Of a DNA stretch of 37,566 bases, positions 27,160 through 33,054 are shown piece after piece; position 1 is the stretch's first letter; each line of letters starts with the position of its first letter. This DNA is from Bacteroidota bacterium (lineage in GTDB: Bacteria > Bacteroidota > Ignavibacteria > Tepidaquicellales > Tepidaquicellaceae). A program made the position numbers and the translations under genes. The notes beneath the pieces were generated by a model. That model searched no databases. It had not been told where the DNA came from and worked only from the letters and a program-made list of their open reading frames with translations. The DNA lies in the NCBI GenBank assembly GCA_018266895.1, contig JAFDZQ010000081.1, positions 1 to 37,566 on the forward strand, read 5' to 3'.

Positions 27160-27378
27160 CAAAAAGGAGGAAATCATATAAAAAAAATTGAAATTTCTTA
27201 CCGGCCGGTAACAATTTCTCTTAATAGAAACAAAAGAATGACGATACAAATATCGTCAGAAATAAATTAACACCTGCTGATATACTCAGCTCAGATTCAA
27301 AAAAGATTTATTATTTAAAACGGGAAAATATCAAGATCAATGTCCACAGGTATTATTCTCAATTAAAAATCATACTAT
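27160..27378 (+). other. Hairpin-rich leader downstream of the sigma-54-like promoter
   Basis: Three short perfect stem-loops follow each other: TTACCGGCCGGTAA (27198-27211, extended by GAAATT/AATTTC at 27190-27195 and 27213-27218), TGACGATA-CAAA-TATCGTCA (27239-27258) and GCTGA-TATAC-TCAGC (27276-27290). A strong AAAGGAGG at 27163-27170 is followed at the right distance only by ATA (27178), which would open a 30-codon frame 'IKKIEISYRPVTISLNRNKR...'. The stretch may be an untranslated structured RNA or a leader peptide with a non-standard start. Confidence 0.5.
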
Positions 27379-27528
27379 ATGGTAACTCATTTATTTAAAA
27401 GCTCCGGCGTGAAAGCCGCCGGCTTCGTGAAGGCTGCGGAGGTTAATTCAGCCTTGCTCATAAACAGATCACATCGATCTGCTATTAACTTAAGTATCGC
27501 CATAAGCGATAGAAAGGAACTTGAATAA
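27379..27528 (+). CDS. Small ORF, 49 aa, sharing the KSSGVKA motif
   Basis: ATG 27379 to TAA 27526-27528; begins 'MVTHLFKSSGVKAAGFVKAA'. The segment 'KSSGVKA' is encoded by 22 bases (27397-27418) identical to 28516-28537 at the start of the ClpP-like gene, so the two 5' ends are related. Hairpins CAGAT/ATCTG (27465-27481) and TATCGC/GCGATA (27495-27511) lie inside it. No Shine-Dalgarno sequence is visible, so translation is uncertain; it may instead be part of a structured RNA. The stop is one base before the next small ORF. Confidence 0.45.
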   Translation: MVTHLFKSSGVKAAGFVKAAEVNSALLINRSHRSAINLSIAISDRKELE

Positions 27529-27529
27529 A

Positions 27530-27700
27530 ATGCTAAAAGATTTACAGGTCGATAAAATCGACAAAACGAAGCAAACAGACATAAACGGTAATTTAGCTGG
27601 TGAGAGTCCTCACTGGTTAAAAGAATCGGAAATGCAAACGGGTTATCTTGCTCAATCAAAGAGATTTCCAATTATTAAAATCAAATATAAAAATTTATGA
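27530..27700 (+). CDS. Small ORF, 56 aa, unknown
   Basis: ATG 27530, with an AAAGGAA ribosome-binding site 11 bases before it; begins 'MLKDLQVDKIDKTKQTDING' and ends '...KIKYKNL'. Lys-rich, no domain recognised. It overlaps the start of the next gene by four bases (ATGA at 27697-27700), a typical sign of coupled translation, which supports it being real. Confidence 0.55.
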   Translation: MLKDLQVDKIDKTKQTDINGNLAGESPHWLKESEMQTGYLAQSKRFPIIKIKYKNL

Positions 27701-28275
27701 AAAAGAAAAAGTTGAAGAAAAACCTAGATGTAAAAGCAGTCAGCACCGATAAAACTGACGAGAGTGAAGATTTATTATATTTTGGTGTACCAGGAAATCG
27801 AAATATGAAAGATTTAAAGAAGGAATTACTCAGAAAGTCTAAGGAAAAAGATCCATTTGCAATTATGTTATATCTAAAAAATGAAAATAATTTTTCTTTA
27901 GACAAAATTGTAGAAGTAGGAAATTTTATTAAACAAAACAATATAAGAACAACAGTCAATGGTTCTGAAGAGGTCAGTTTTAAAGAATTGGCTTTCACAA
28001 TATTTTGTAGCTCTCATCTCATATATTTTGATATGGGTGCCGTGATTGATATGGGTTCCCATAATTTGAGATCAAAGAAATTACAGGAAATTGCTAAAAA
28101 GATGTCGGATGTAATAGTATGCGATGAAAATGAAATAGTAAAGTATTGTAATAGAAAAAGACTTATTGACCCAATTTTAATTTTTGAAGAGGAAGATAGT
28201 AAATATGTTCGAAAGTACCAGAATTTGATACAATACCATTTTTGTGGATTTTATTATAAACGACGTAAAAAATAA
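27697..28275 (+). CDS. Possible ClpP/SppA-fold protein, 192 aa
   Basis: The N-terminus 'KKNLDVKAVSTDKTDESEDL' resembles the N-terminus of the ClpP-like protein encoded downstream. Residues ~50-140 ('PFAIMLYLKNENNFSLDKIV', 'EVGNFIKQNNIRTTVNGSEE', 'FCSSHLIYFDMGAVIDMGSH') have the strand-helix rhythm of the ClpP/crotonase fold, with a candidate Ser in 'GSEEVS' and a candidate His in 'GSHN' about 28 residues later. The Gly-Gly oxyanion motif is missing. No signal peptide. It is coupled to the 56-aa ORF. The fold assignment is tentative and rests mainly on similarity of layout to its neighbour; otherwise call it unknown. Confidence 0.45.
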   Translation: MKKKKLKKNLDVKAVSTDKTDESEDLLYFGVPGNRNMKDLKKELLRKSKEKDPFAIMLYLKNENNFSLDKIVEVGNFIKQNNIRTTVNGSEEVSFKELAFTIFCSSHLIYFDMGAVIDMGSHNLRSKKLQEIAKKMSDVIVCDENEIVKYCNRKRLIDPILIFEEEDSKYVRKYQNLIQYHFCGFYYKRRKK

Positions 28276-28497
28276 AACTTATACCCCGTGTCCCTCAGGA
28301 GTGCGGGGTATTATTAAAGGTCGAAGGTTCTAATTCGATACACCCCGGATATGTAATACTATTAGATCCGGGTGAAGTAAGCTGCTTGTCGAAAGTTCAA
28401 CAGCGCAGGGAACAATTTCGGCAAAGCAAAAAGTTAACAGGTACTTTCTTCTTTATCAGGAAGGAGGTACCAATTTTAAACCTAAAAAAACAGTACA
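28276..28497 (+). other. Second hairpin-rich spacer in the sigma-54 cassette
   Basis: Successive stem-loops: ATACCCCG/CGGGGTAT (28281-28311), TCGAA/TTCGA (28321-28338), CACCCCGGAT/ATCCGGGTG with one bulge (28341-28374) and GCTG(C)TTG/CAACAGC (28381-28404). A last stem, GGTACTTTCTTC with GGAAGGAGGTACC (about 28440-28471), would hide the Shine-Dalgarno sequence AAGGAGG. That sequence is ~30 bases from the ATG of the next gene, but 5 bases from an ATT opening a 29-codon Arg/Lys-rich frame that overlaps the gene start. It could be a riboregulator or a separate processed RNA. Confidence 0.5.
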
Positions 28498-29259
28498 ATG
28501 CAAAAAAAGATAGAAAAAAGCTCCGGCGTGAAAGCCGTCGTTTCTGCTACGGCAGAAAGTAACAATTATTCTTCTGTTTTATTAATGGAAGAAAATGAAA
28601 TCCAGATTGAAAAACTGGATAATAAAACAACTTCCGAATTTACTAAAAAAATTCGATACCTAGAAAGCCAGCCTGAAGAACAGGAGATACATACTTACAT
28701 TAATTCTGCAGGCGGAGACATAAGTAATGTCACTAAAATCATTAAGTTTGTTAAACCCGGTAATCGAGTTCAACTTATAACAAAGGCCAGCGGAAAAGTT
28801 AAACCTGTTGGAGTAGTTTTAACAGCCGCTGGTAAGCGCGGAACTCGCGCCGCTGAGTTCGGGACAAAGTTCATTCTCACAAATGAAAAGCCCTATCCTA
28901 AAAATTCAAAGGAGAAGGATTTGAGTGAAGATGATAAAGATACTCTTAAAGCACTTGGAATTTTGACAAAAAGGAAAAGGCTAGTCTTAAAATATATTTT
29001 AATAGGTCGAGCAATTTCTGCAAATCAAGCAAAAAGGTGCGGTATCATTGATATTGTAGAAGTATTTCCGGCTGAAGATTGGTCTAGGGAAAACAGGATC
29101 AAATATTCTAAATTATCAGAACAACCTGTTAGTCAGGAGCAGCCTGTAAGACAGGAACAACCCGTAATGCAGGAACAACCTATTAGTGAGGAACAACCTG
29201 TTATCAATCATGAAAAAGCCGTAGTAGATCAAAAAACGGATCCAACTAATTCAAATTAA
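28498..29259 (+). CDS. Catalytically degenerate ClpP-like protein with a C-terminal hexapeptide repeat
   Basis: A 253-residue protein. Residues ~55-170 follow ClpP: 'EIHTYINSAGGDISNVTKII' (oxyanion Gly-Gly at 72-73), 'RVQLITKASGKVKPVGVVLT' with 'AAGKRGTRAAEFGTKFILTN', and the closing 'ISANQAKRCGIIDIVEVFPA'. Where ClpP has the nucleophile (G-x-A-A-S-M-G) this has G-K-V-K-P-V-G, and the His of 'MIHQ' is Thr, so protease activity is not expected. Residues ~206-237 are five hexapeptides of the type Q-E-Q-P-V-x. The N-terminus shares 'KSSGVKAV' with the 49-aa ORF. A terminator-like hairpin follows. It probably acts as a scaffold or sensor partner of the GHKL ATPase; this is inference. Confidence 0.65.
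   Translation: MQKKIEKSSGVKAVVSATAESNNYSSVLLMEENEIQIEKLDNKTTSEFTKKIRYLESQPEEQEIHTYINSAGGDISNVTKIIKFVKPGNRVQLITKASGKVKPVGVVLTAAGKRGTRAAEFGTKFILTNEKPYPKNSKEKDLSEDDKDTLKALGILTKRKRLVLKYILIGRAISANQAKRCGIIDIVEVFPAEDWSRENRIKYSKLSEQPVSQEQPVRQEQPVMQEQPISEEQPVINHEKAVVDQKTDPTNSN
28541..28558 (+). promoter_or_regulatory. UACG-tetraloop hairpin inside the ClpP-like gene start
   Basis: TTTCTGC-TACG-GCAGAAA: a perfect 7-bp stem closed by a C(UACG)G tetraloop, ~45 bases into the coding region. It directly follows CGGC-GTGAAA-GCCG (28524-28537). Such a stable stem early in a gene can slow translation or serve as a protein- or processing-site. Confidence 0.45.
29115..29205 (+). repeat. 18-bp coding tandem repeat (hexapeptide QEQPVx)
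   Basis: Five imperfect units encode S-EQPVS, Q-EQPVR, Q-EQPVM, Q-EQPIS, E-EQPVI. A flexible, Gln/Glu/Pro-rich tail; copy number may vary between strains. Confidence 0.7.
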
Positions 29260-29272
29260 ATCATAAATCTGA

Positions 29273-29303
29273 GATGGGAAGGTTATTCCTTCCCGTCTTT
29301 TTT
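29273..29303 (+). terminator. Intrinsic terminator/attenuator between ClpP-like and GHKL genes
   Basis: GATGGGAAGG (29273-29282) pairs with CCTTCCCGTC (29288-29297), a 10-bp stem with a 5-base loop, followed by six T. The next gene begins only 12 bases later with no room for a promoter, so transcription of that gene needs read-through. Confidence 0.8.
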
Positions 29304-29314
29304 ATAAAAAATCC

Positions 29315-30946
29315 TTGAATAAACAAACAATAAAATACGATAACCTTACAATTGTTCAGCAGGCACAGAATTATACTGATGTTTACCGGATCCTGGCGGA
29401 ATATATTGACAACAGTATAGATTCAGCTGAGGAACTATATGATAAAGCAACAGAGAGCTATAGCAGGGATATTGAAATTACAGTAACTAAATCCGCAAAT
29501 GGTAAAAAAAACAGAACCATTACAATAACTGACAATGCCTGCGGGATGCGAATATCTCCGAACGGTGAATATACTATCTTTAAATCTGATAAGAAGGAAG
29601 ATCCTTGTACAAACGGGATGTACGGAATGGGAATGTTCTCCTTTTTGTCCATATGCGAAAAAATGTCAGTCGAAACAAAAAAGCAAAATTCTTTAATTTC
29701 CTTTGAGTTTGAAATAAATAAAAAAATATTCGAAATCCCAAATGACAAATCCCCTGAGTATAATCTACATGAAAAAAGTGTTGCTTTAACCGATAAGTCC
29801 AGTTGGACTAAAATAACTTTATCTGACTTCCAGTCGGGAAAGTACGAAGAAATAGATTTAAACAATCTGAAGTCAGAAATCGAAACACACTTTGAACTTA
29901 TTTTAAAAAGGAAAAATATAAAGATAATATTTCAGGAAAATAATAAAACTCTCAGAGCTGATCATTATGATTATTCAAAAATCTCGGTTAATAGCTTCAC
30001 AAAAGATATATCGACACTTTATAAAATAAATTCTAAAAAGCAAAAAACAGAAACTTCAATTGATATCAGTAAATCTCCGTGCAAAATATATCTTGTAGTA
30101 TCAAGCAATATGGAGATAAACAGGAATCCTGTATTTATAAATAAAGGGAGAAGAATAATTGAAATATCAAAAGTCGATCAATTCAGAAGTAATCAAAGAT
30201 CGTCTATATGGTCTAATCCAAATGTAACCGGATATATATCAGTAACGGGTATTCTTGAACCTACTCCTACAAGGAAAGACTTCAGAAGTACACATTTACT
30301 AAAAGCATTATTTTATACTCTTAATAAACTTGAGCCGGAAATAAAAGATTTTGTCGAAAATGAAACTAAAATTAATTTTTCCAATAAACTAAATGAAATT
30401 GAAGAAGAAATAAATACTGCACTAAATAATTATTTACAAAAAACACAAAGGAATATACCTAAATATCAAGAGTCCCTGGTACAAAGCACATCATCCGGTA
30501 CTTCAGAACAAACCGAAGGTATAAAGACAAAAGGAAGTTCTAAAAATGTTTCCGGAAAAAATACAACTCAAAATCATAAAAGAGATAAAACCAGTAACAT
30601 CGAAATACCTGAATCGGAACAAATACAATCGGGTATAAAAATTAAATTTGACACAAAGAATAATCCGCAAGTAGATGTTGCCGGAACTCCATTAAGATCA
30701 ATATTTCGAAATTCGATTATAATAATATATAAGAATCATCCTGATTTTCTGAATAAAATGCCTAAGTCAATGAATGGGAATTATAAATTTGAAGAGAAGA
30801 CAATTCTTTATATCTCAATGGAAATTGTAACTCACTTAAAATCGGAACAAGAAGCGGAGACATCAGAAGACAAGTATGTTAAATTTGTAACAGCTGTTTA
30901 TGATTTAGAAGGATACCTGTGTAATCTGAAAGGAAAAAAAATATAA
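29315..30946 (+). CDS. MORC/MutL-like GHKL ATPase
   Basis: A 543-residue protein with TTG start. The GHKL ATPase domain: N-box 'ILAEYIDNSIDSAEELY' (about 26-40), 'ITITDNACGMRISPNG' (D-N-x-x-G-M, about 70) and the lid 'NGMYGMGMFSFLSICEKMSV' (G-x-x-G-x-G, about 100). An S5-like transducer follows ('RNPVFINKGRRIIEISKVDQ', 'PTPTRKDFRSTHLLKAL'). Then comes a Ser/Thr/Lys-rich linker (about 385-440) and a C-terminal helical domain of unknown type. The order resembles bacterial MORC-like and paraMORC ATPases, which clamp DNA or act in conflict systems. It is the last large gene of the sigma-54-linked cassette, downstream of two ClpP-like genes and an attenuator. Partner relationships are inferred from order only. 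Confidence 0.8.
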   Translation: MNKQTIKYDNLTIVQQAQNYTDVYRILAEYIDNSIDSAEELYDKATESYSRDIEITVTKSANGKKNRTITITDNACGMRISPNGEYTIFKSDKKEDPCTNGMYGMGMFSFLSICEKMSVETKKQNSLISFEFEINKKIFEIPNDKSPEYNLHEKSVALTDKSSWTKITLSDFQSGKYEEIDLNNLKSEIETHFELILKRKNIKIIFQENNKTLRADHYDYSKISVNSFTKDISTLYKINSKKQKTETSIDISKSPCKIYLVVSSNMEINRNPVFINKGRRIIEISKVDQFRSNQRSSIWSNPNVTGYISVTGILEPTPTRKDFRSTHLLKALFYTLNKLEPEIKDFVENETKINFSNKLNEIEEEINTALNNYLQKTQRNIPKYQESLVQSTSSGTSEQTEGIKTKGSSKNVSGKNTTQNHKRDKTSNIEIPESEQIQSGIKIKFDTKNNPQVDVAGTPLRSIFRNSIIIIYKNHPDFLNKMPKSMNGNYKFEEKTILYISMEIVTHLKSEQEAETSEDKYVKFVTAVYDLEGYLCNLKGKKI

Positions 30947-30947
30947 A

Positions 30948-31037
30948 ATGAAAGCTGAGTTTCAAAATATTAGTTCAGATTTATTCAAATTGGCAATTAC
31001 ATGGTATAATATCATTGCTGCAAACTACATACATTAG
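30948..31037 (+). CDS. Very small ORF, 29 aa
   Basis: It starts one base after the stop of the GHKL gene ('MKAEFQNISSDLFKLAITWY'...). A possible AAAGGAA site lies somewhat far upstream. There is nothing to identify, and it may be chance. Confidence 0.25.
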   Translation: MKAEFQNISSDLFKLAITWYNIIAANYIH

Positions 31038-31071
31038 TTATACCATAAAACCGGTCTGAATAACATCAGAC
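31001..31071. promoter_or_regulatory. Two operator-like inverted repeats upstream of the excisionase gene
   Basis: ATGGTATAA (31001-31009) and TTATACCAT (31038-31046) are a perfect 9-bp inverted repeat. GTCTGA (31054-31059) and TCAGAC (31066-31071) are a second, 6-bp one. They lie 30-100 bp before the small HTH gene and could control excision/integration genes. Confidence 0.4.
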
Positions 31072-31102
31072 GATTACTAAAAATACTTTAATCCTCTGCA
31101 TC

Positions 31103-31399
31103 ATGCAGGACATCACAAATGCTCTACCCAACAATGACGAAAAAATCAGGCTGCTCTCAATAAGTGCAGCTAGTAAAATACTCGGAATAAGACATAAAGC
31201 CGTGACAGATTTAATTAAGGATGGAAAAATAAAAATAATCGATCTAAACGGAAGAATTAAGATTCCAAGAAAAAATCTTGAATTGTATATTGATACAGAA
31301 TCAAAAACAATTCCATCAGGCATAAATATTTCCACAAACAACAAATTACCTCAATCGATGAAATATATTTTAAACAGTATCTTAAATAAGCATAAATAA
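31103..31399 (+). CDS. Excisionase-like HTH protein
   Basis: A 98-residue protein. Residues ~15-65 ('RLLSISAASKILGIRHKAVT', 'DLIKDGKIKIIDLNGRIKIP') fit the HTH_17/MerR-like excisionase fold with its wing. It ends five bases before the recombinase gene and is surely cotranscribed. Excisionases bend DNA at att sites and set the direction of recombination, and may also act as repressors. There is no membrane segment. Family likely; exact role inferred from the neighbour. Confidence 0.7.
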   Translation: MQDITNALPNNDEKIRLLSISAASKILGIRHKAVTDLIKDGKIKIIDLNGRIKIPRKNLELYIDTESKTIPSGINISTNNKLPQSMKYILNSILNKHK

Positions 31400-31404
31400 A
31401 ACTA

Positions 31405-32463
31405 ATGGCATCAATAGTAAAATATAGAAATAAATATTATATATCATATAAAGTTAACGGAAAACGGACTTTGTTAAATACTAAATTGGTTATTTCCAAA
31501 AACAATTTAAGTAAAGCCCGAAAGATAACAAAAGATATTGAGGAAAGAATAGAAAATATTTTTAAAGATCCGGCATTAAAGTTAAATAACCTGATCTCTC
31601 ATGATAAGAATATTGCTTTATATGACGCAGCACACTTTTGTCGCGAGGAAAGAATAAAAGGGAAGTCACCTTCTCACTTAAGGAATTATAACATCTCGGT
31701 TAATTATTTATATAAGGCAATTCCTCAGGAAACCTTAATAGGAGAAATAACTTCCGGTCACATAAGTAAGTTCATTAATATGATAAAACCAAAGGTAGCG
31801 GATGCTACGATGCATAATTACATCAGGTATGTAAAAATACTTTTTAATTATTTGGTTGAAGAGGATTATCTTTTCAAAAGTCCGGTAAAGAAGAAGTTAA
31901 TTCCAAAAGTTAAAAGAAATAATATTGTAATATTTGACCGATCTGATCTGGAAGCTATACTGAATATTGCAAAAGAAAGAGATCCTATATATTATAACTG
32001 CTTAATGATGTTGTTATTAACTGGGCTCAGACCAATAGATCTTCTTAAACTAAAGATCTCAGATTTTGATTTTGACCGAAGGCAGATTAATGTTAAGATT
32101 TCAAAAACCAGTAAAGAAATTAAATTTCCAATTTTTGATGAGTTAGAGATTTTTATCAAAAATAATATGGAGATTGAATTTAGTAATGATAAGGATGAAA
32201 ATGTTTTTAAAGGATACAACGTGGAAATAGTAAGCAAAAGATTCAGAAGGATTAAAAAAGTTTTATCAATTAATGAAAGATTTGTTATAACACTCAAGAC
32301 TTTCCGGAAAACATTCGCCACGGGTATGGCAGAAAAAGGATTATCAATTCAGGAAGTGGCAAACCTGCTAGGACAAGATAACACTTCCACTACCGAAAGA
32401 TATTACGTGGATGTAATGACAGAAAGTTTAAGAAAAAAGATAAACAGTCTAAACAATGACTAA
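31405..32463 (+). CDS. Tyrosine recombinase (integrase)
   Basis: A 352-residue integrase. The N-terminal arm-binding part (about 1-50, 'SIVKYRNKYYISYKVNGKRT'), a SAM-like core-binding domain (about 70-165) and the catalytic domain (about 175-350) are in the usual order. Catalytic Arg I is in 'LLTGLRPIDLLKLKI'. The second box is 'LKTFRKTFATGMAEKGL', with Arg II present but Lys where most members have His. The next, 'VANLLGQDNTSTTERYYVDV', has Gln in place of His/Trp and Tyr as nucleophile. These departures occur in some Bacteroidota integrases. The gene points at an att site 100 bp downstream made of a tRNA-Thr 3' half, so it is probably the integrase that uses it. Confidence 0.9.
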   Translation: MASIVKYRNKYYISYKVNGKRTLLNTKLVISKNNLSKARKITKDIEERIENIFKDPALKLNNLISHDKNIALYDAAHFCREERIKGKSPSHLRNYNISVNYLYKAIPQETLIGEITSGHISKFINMIKPKVADATMHNYIRYVKILFNYLVEEDYLFKSPVKKKLIPKVKRNNIVIFDRSDLEAILNIAKERDPIYYNCLMMLLLTGLRPIDLLKLKISDFDFDRRQINVKISKTSKEIKFPIFDELEIFIKNNMEIEFSNDKDENVFKGYNVEIVSKRFRRIKKVLSINERFVITLKTFRKTFATGMAEKGLSIQEVANLLGQDNTSTTERYYVDVMTESLRKKINSLNND

Positions 32464-32473
32464 CACTTTTAGG

Positions 32474-32509
32474 AAATCTGTTAACAAAAGTGTTAACATT
32501 TTGTTAACA
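32474..32509 (+). repeat. Putative integrase arm-type sites, left arm
   Basis: TGTTAACA occurs three times at 32479, 32491 and 32502, about one helical turn apart. The longer word AAATCTGTTAACAA (32474-32487) recurs with one change on the right arm. Confidence 0.6.
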
Positions 32510-32527
32510 CACTCTAATACAAAAAAT

Positions 32528-32562
32528 AAACCCTGATAAGTATCTTAATTATCAGGGTTTTA
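32528..32562. terminator. Terminator hairpin after integrase
   Basis: CCCTGATAA (32531-32539) and TTATCAGGG (32549-32557) with A and T runs on the two sides; it could work in both directions. Confidence 0.75.
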
Positions 32563-32566
32563 ATTG

Positions 32567-32611
32567 AGCTGGCAGAGGGATTTGAACCCCCGACCTGCTG
32601 ATTACAAATCA
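32567..32611 (-). tRNA. 3' half of a tRNA-Thr(UGU) gene (attachment-site core)
   Basis: On the - strand the sequence gives part of the anticodon stem, the loop TTTGTAA (32602-32608, anticodon TGT), 3' anticodon stem TCAGC, variable region AGGTC, T arm GGGGG-TTCAAAT-CCCTC and acceptor strand TGCCAGC. The 5' half (acceptor, D arm) is absent: identity to a tRNA stops inside the anticodon stem. This is the usual attachment core left or carried by a tyrosine-recombinase element whose crossover is in the anticodon loop. It is not a functional tRNA by itself. Confidence 0.85.
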
Positions 32612-32702
32612 CATCAGTAAATTCAATTCCATTAAAATAACTAATATAATGCAGTTTTGTACCCTCTAGATTCCATCAATTACAATTATTATTATAAAAA
32701 AA

Positions 32703-32723
32703 TGCTAACAAATCTGCTAACAA
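32703..32723 (+). repeat. Putative integrase arm-type sites, right arm
   Basis: TGCTAACA occurs twice (32703-32710 and 32715-32722), and AAATCTGCTAACAA (32710-32723) matches the left-arm word at 13 of 14 bases, in the same orientation. Confidence 0.55.
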
Positions 32724-32787
32724 TTATTTTATTGATTTATGTCATAATTGTAATTCATCAACTGAATAGGAAATTTAAAATAATTAT

Positions 32788-32862
32788 TTAAGCAAAAAAA
32801 CCCTGTTGGTTTCATCAAATCCTTCTGTTACTGACTTAAAAAATAAACTCCGCTCGGATATT
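32788..32862 (-). pseudogene. Remnant of a T9SS sorting domain
   Basis: On the - strand, 'GSPAEYPSGVYFLS' is followed after one frameshift by 'VTEGFDETNRVFLLK' and a stop. This is the end of a sorting domain (SGVYF...K.M.LLK). Upstream, the frame is broken by stops. A decayed end of a chromosomal secreted-protein gene, which suggests that chromosome lies on this side. Confidence 0.55.
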
Positions 32863-32970
32863 CAGCCGGTGATCCATATTATTGCCGTGTGTTCCTGCTC
32901 CCGGTTTCTAGACCCCTCTGAATTACATCCCGTGAGGTCTGTTAAAACTCAGAAATTTCATAAAACAAAA

Positions 32971-32996
32971 ATAAGGGAGCATTGCTCCCTTATTTG
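32971..32996 (-). terminator. Terminator of the large T9SS gene
   Basis: AATAAGGGAG-CATTG-CTCCCTTATT: a 10-bp stem. On the - strand it is followed by a T-rich run, and it lies ~60 bp after the stop of the gene at 33055. Confidence 0.8.
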
Positions 32997-33054
32997 ATTG
33001 CTTTTAAGATTAAAAAATACTTATACCTAGGCAATAGCCTGGAATTGTTAAAAT

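Noticed and set aside
28276..28410. tRNA-like gene in the spacer ('GGTTC...TTCGATA' resembles a T arm)
   Set aside because: The bases around TTCGATA do not form the 5-bp T stem and no acceptor or anticodon arm can be drawn; simple hairpins explain the region better.
27379..28560. CRISPR array or retron in the hairpin-rich region
   Set aside because: The hairpins differ in sequence and spacing, there is no regular repeat-spacer pattern, and there is no reverse transcriptase or cas gene.
32806..32997. 63-aa + strand ORF after the integrase
   Set aside because: It runs antisense through the sorting-domain remnant and the terminator hairpin; the composition is not protein-like and there is no ribosome-binding site.
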